Source: Micromonospora ferruginea (GTDB lineage Bacteria > Actinomycetota > Actinomycetes > Mycobacteriales > Micromonosporaceae). Taken from it: 64,000 nt of DNA. The position numbers and the translations under genes are program-made. The notes below the pieces were generated by a model that made no database searches, was not told where the DNA came from, and was given only the letters and a program-made list of their open reading frames with translations. Where the stretch lies: assembly GCF_013694245.2 (NCBI RefSeq), contig NZ_CP059322.2, positions 5,153,001 through 5,217,000 on the forward strand, given 5' to 3'. Of this stretch, positions 63,982 to 64,000 are shown in pieces. Positions within the stretch are counted from its first letter, which is position 1. Every line of letters begins with the position of its first letter.

Positions 63982-64000
63982 ATGTCGAAACAAACGCTGC
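63982..64000 (+). CDS. 5' end of a probable ArsR-family regulator (partial)
   Basis: ATG followed by codons for SKQTL, running off the window. The assignment rests only on its divergent position opposite the CadI/ArsI gene, the common arsR-cadI layout, and on a TAGAGC box close upstream. Too short for any domain to be seen. Confidence 0.35.

Noticed and set aside
1..64000. CRISPR array
   Set aside because: No series of regularly spaced direct repeats; the only repeated items are the two palindromic elements and the local repeats near 55.3 kb.

Overview
The window is chromosomal DNA of a high-GC actinomycete, most likely Micromonospora or a close Micromonosporaceae relative. The reasons are the extreme GC bias at third codon positions, many GTG starts, many 1-4 bp gene overlaps, recurrent TANNNT boxes 6-7 nt before start codons (leaderless promoters), a Cheo-type SOS box, SsgE/TadZ-style pilus genes and a family of GGGGCCCC-type palindromic repeats. 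No rRNA, CRISPR array, integrase or intact insertion sequence was seen; four tRNA genes are present.

Layout. 1-9.6 kb is ordinary chromosome: a GntR regulator, MscL, a small gene under a perfect LexA box, a BenE-type transporter divergent from an XRE-cupin regulator, a PP2C phosphatase, an Eis-like acetyltransferase, a ZIP transporter, a beta-helix lipoprotein and an SDR epimerase. 9.6-11.4 kb is a NarL-type two-component system. 11.5-18.8 kb is a six-gene sugar operon on the minus strand (LacI repressor, binding protein, two permeases, GH130 enzyme, secreted glycosidase-like protein) with a palindromic operator. 18.9-24.7 kb holds tRNA-Lys, a YefM-YoeB toxin-antitoxin pair, a secreted Ig-like protein, a GH10 xylanase with a CBM13 tail, and an HxlR regulator with its divergent oxidoreductase. 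24.7-27.6 kb is a type VII secretion effector locus: YbaB-like protein, EspC-like protein, WXG-type carrier, putative nuclease toxin, pentapeptide-repeat protein. 27.6-29.3 kb is a MarR regulator with a divergent epoxide hydrolase.

29.3-38.0 kb is the most unusual part and looks like a biological-conflict (defence) island. On the minus strand are a 1367-residue protein joining a trypsin-like protease, a STAND NTPase and about 13 WD40 repeats, and just upstream a Trypco1 (CU044_2847-type) partner. Facing away from them on the plus strand are a winged-helix protein and a 1082-residue protein with two separate ATPase modules, the second HerA/FtsK-like. I do not recognise the latter pair as a named defence system.

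38.0-40.7 kb carries an ECF41 sigma factor and its AhpD-like partner, each behind a matching TGTCAC-N17-C(G/A)TC promoter, plus a small coupled gene and a DUF574 methyltransferase. 40.8-51.1 kb is a complete Tad/Flp-type pilus assembly locus. 51.1-53.5 kb has a Rieske/DUF2231 membrane protein, a VapBC pair and an enoyl-CoA hydratase. 53.5-55.5 kb has a flavin disulfide reductase and a beta-lactamase-like gene cut off next to a nested inverted-repeat element. 55.5-62.1 kb is a light-response cluster: photolyase and phytoene synthase on one strand; GGPP synthase, phytoene desaturase, IPP isomerase and a B12-type LitR/CarH regulator on the other. The window ends with a polysaccharide deacetylase, tRNA-Glu, tRNA-Asp, tRNA-Phe and a CadI/ArsI protein divergent from the first codons of a probable ArsR gene.
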